From Kiritimatiellia bacterium (GTDB lineage Bacteria > Verrucomicrobiota > Kiritimatiellia > RFP12 > DVOR01), in NCBI GenBank assembly GCA_017646485.1, contig JAGCML010000259.1, positions 1 to 6,451 of the forward strand: a DNA stretch of 6,451 nucleotides, read 5' to 3'. Below are positions 5,480 to 6,451 of this stretch, in pieces. Under the pieces are notes generated by a model. The model ran no database searches, was not told the origin of the DNA, and saw nothing but the letters and a program-made list of their open reading frames with translations. The position numbers and the translations under genes were made by a program. Position 1 is the stretch's first letter, and every line of letters starts with the position of its first letter.

Positions 5480-5878
5480 ATGGAAGTCATCAAACATCTT
5501 AAAAAATCCTTTTCCGCGATTGTTTACATTGCGGTGGGCGCGCTCTTTTTTGGGTTTGCTCAGATGGCTTTTCATTGGTGTGGGCATACGGCCGATGACG
5601 CACATCACACCTGTACGCCAACCGAAACAATGTGTTGCCACGAGCCTGAACATGCGTGTCATCATGAGACGCTTCAGTTTGCGCCGACCATTACGCAAAC
5701 ACATTGCATTCAAAAAATCATTGAAGCGGGTCTACTGCCTCTTCTCTTAGCGACGCTGCTTGATGCGTCCCCCAGTTTAGAGACACAAGATGCCCCACAT
5801 TTCCTTGAGGCGACTGCGCCTCTATGGATAAAACATCCCTTTATTTCTTACGCACCGCGCCTCTATCCGCGCGCATAA
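5480..5878 (+). CDS. Small membrane protein with Cys/His-rich, probably metal-binding, segment
   Basis: I do not recognise a named family. From the ATG at 5480 the protein has 132 residues: a basic start (KHLKK), a membrane segment at about 11-31 (FSAIVYIAVGALFFGFAQMA), then a segment at 32-76 dense in metal ligands (six Cys at 34, 45, 52, 53, 60, 76; His at 32, 36, 42, 43, 54, 58, 61, 62, 75). A second hydrophobic stretch follows at about 80-95 and a polar tail ends it. The ligand-rich loop would face the periplasm if the basic start stays inside. It lies 162 bases before an RND metal pump on the same strand, so a role in metal sensing, buffering or delivery to the pump is a reasonable inference. 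The start is uncertain: no clear Shine-Dalgarno precedes 5480, and an in-frame GTG at 5444 would add 12 residues (MHHLPSFDTLLL). Confidence 0.75.
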   Translation: MEVIKHLKKSFSAIVYIAVGALFFGFAQMAFHWCGHTADDAHHTCTPTETMCCHEPEHACHHETLQFAPTITQTHCIQKIIEAGLLPLLLATLLDASPSLETQDAPHFLEATAPLWIKHPFISYAPRLYPRA

Positions 5879-5893
5879 GCCCTTTTATTAACC

Positions 5894-5988
5894 CATCGCA
5901 ACACGCTTTCGGCGTTGCTTGTCACTGCTCATGACAAGCTCTTAGGCGGATGATAAGGTCCTTTCCCTTTGCCCACGGCGTTGCGATG
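5894..5988 (+). ncRNA. Candidate structured leader RNA between the Cys/His-rich gene and the RND gene
   Basis: CATCGCAAC (5894-5902) can pair with GTTGCGATG (5980-5988), a perfect 9-base stem closing the region. Inside lies a perfect 8-base hairpin, GCTTGTCA (5917-5924) with TGACAAGC (5932-5939) and a 7-base loop, and a small CTTA/TAAG stem (5941-5944 with 5954-5957). GGCGTTGC occurs twice (5911-5918 and 5977-5984), so GCAAC (5898-5902) can pair with either copy: the outer stem and a local hairpin exclude each other. This is switch-like, but I cannot match it to a known riboswitch class. A pyrimidine-rich run (CTCTCTTTTT, 6008-6017) follows, without a GC-rich hairpin directly before it. Confidence 0.4.
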
Positions 5989-6040
5989 TGTTCATTTCGT
6001 CTCAAGTCTCTCTTTTTATGACTTTAGCGTCAGGGTTTTT

Positions 6041-6451
6041 ATGCATACTTTCTTTGATTTTCTCGTTCGCCATGCGAAGGGGCTCCTGCTCCTCCTCATC
6101 GGCTTAGCGACCTTTGGGTTCTTCACGTGGCAACGTTTAGCCGTCGACGTCTTCCCCGATGTCTCCATGCCACGCGTCACCATTCAAACCGAAGCGGGCG
6201 GACTTACCGCAGAAGAGGTCGAGCAATTAGTCACCATTCCCATTGAATCGGCGGTCAACGGCATCCCTGGGGTGCGTACGATTCGTTCGAGTTCCAGTGG
6301 TGGACTCTCCTTCGTTTGGGTGGACTTTGACTGGGATGTGCCTTTAACACAGGCCCGTTTTGACGTCTTCGAACGCCTCTCCCGCGTGCAAGCGCTTCTC
6401 CCCGAAGAGGCGCATGCCGAGATGTCGCCTGTCGTTTCGGTCACGGGCGAA
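6041..6451 (+). CDS. CzcA/CusA-type heavy-metal RND efflux pump, N-terminal part (cut by window end)
   Basis: Inner-membrane proton-driven pump subunit that works with a periplasmic adaptor and an outer-membrane channel to expel metal cations such as Cu/Ag or Co/Zn/Cd. The visible 137 residues match the family's start: a cytoplasmic end, first membrane helix at about 13-30 (KGLLLLLIGLATFGFFTW), then VDVFPD (35-40), EAGGLTAEEVEQLVTIPIES (51-70), IPGVRTIRSSSSGGLSFVWV (75-94) and FDWDVPLTQARFDVFERL (96-113), the N-terminal porter domain. The full protein is normally just over 1000 residues, so most lies beyond the window. The metal-type signature in helix 4 is not visible, so Cu versus Zn/Co is open. 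The ATG at 6041 has AGGG at 6032-6035; no other ATG fits between it and the in-frame stop at 5951. It probably shares an operon with the Cys/His-rich gene. Confidence 0.9.
   Translation, partial: MHTFFDFLVRHAKGLLLLLIGLATFGFFTWQRLAVDVFPDVSMPRVTIQTEAGGLTAEEVEQLVTIPIESAVNGIPGVRTIRSSSSGGLSFVWVDFDWDVPLTQARFDVFERLSRVQALLPEEAHAEMSPVVSVTGE

Noticed and set aside
5108..5480. Open reading frames in mosaic copy B (5124-5480 plus, 5108-5386 minus)
   Set aside because: Same repeat DNA as copy A with broken frame relation; Arg/Ala/Cys-rich composition typical of spurious frames in GC-rich repeats.
5917..5939. Intrinsic terminator after the Cys/His-rich gene
   Set aside because: The 8-base hairpin is strong but is followed by TCTTAGGCGG, not a U-run.
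5950..6021. Possible 23-residue leader peptide before the RND gene (ATG at 5950)
   Set aside because: The AGGCGG upstream directly abuts the ATG with no spacing, the peptide has no regulatory-looking residue run, and it lies inside the candidate RNA structure.

Overview
The window comes from a diderm (Gram-negative-type) bacterium of roughly even GC content. The evidence is an initiating transferase for a lipid-linked surface glycan, a signal-peptide protein of the GLQLGLIN surface-repeat type and a tripartite-type RND pump. The surface-repeat family and the intergenic repeat style would fit the PVC/Verrucomicrobiota-Kiritimatiellota side of the tree, but this is a weak inference; no rRNA or marker gene is present to settle it.

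Left part (1-2905), all on the minus strand. A recognisable sigma70-type promoter drives wbaP (1504-2865), a polyprenyl-phosphate hexose-1-phosphate transferase that starts O-antigen or exopolysaccharide synthesis. After a 200-base gap a second promoter drives a tight three-gene unit: an exported GLQLGLIN-repeat protein (763-1302), an unrecognised 143-residue protein (320-751) and pgpA (phosphatidylglycerophosphatase A, cut by the window edge). The last two are joined by a TAATG stop/start overlap. The theme is cell envelope: glycan initiation, phospholipid synthesis and an exported protein.

Middle part (2906-5443), an accessory-looking region. It holds an AT-rich tandem array of eight 23-base units, each carrying the 10-base palindrome ATCATATGAT (3093-3276). 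It also holds one intact gene, a RhuM-family protein (3797-4873, minus) with its own extended -10 promoter, bracketed by two copies of a GC-rich mosaic repeat (about 3375-3766 and 4977-5304). The repeat cores are 91/92 and 70/73 identical. The open frames inside the mosaic repeats are not genes, because a 1-base length difference breaks the frame between copies.

Right part (5480-6451), on the plus strand. A small membrane protein with a Cys/His-rich segment precedes a CzcA/CusA-type RND metal efflux pump, which is cut by the window end. The 160-base spacer between them can form an RNA structure with two mutually exclusive pairings. This looks like the start of a metal-resistance operon.

Most worth following up: the 23-base palindromic array, the repeat-flanked rhuM unit, the switch-like leader before the RND gene and the Cys/His-rich protein ahead of it.
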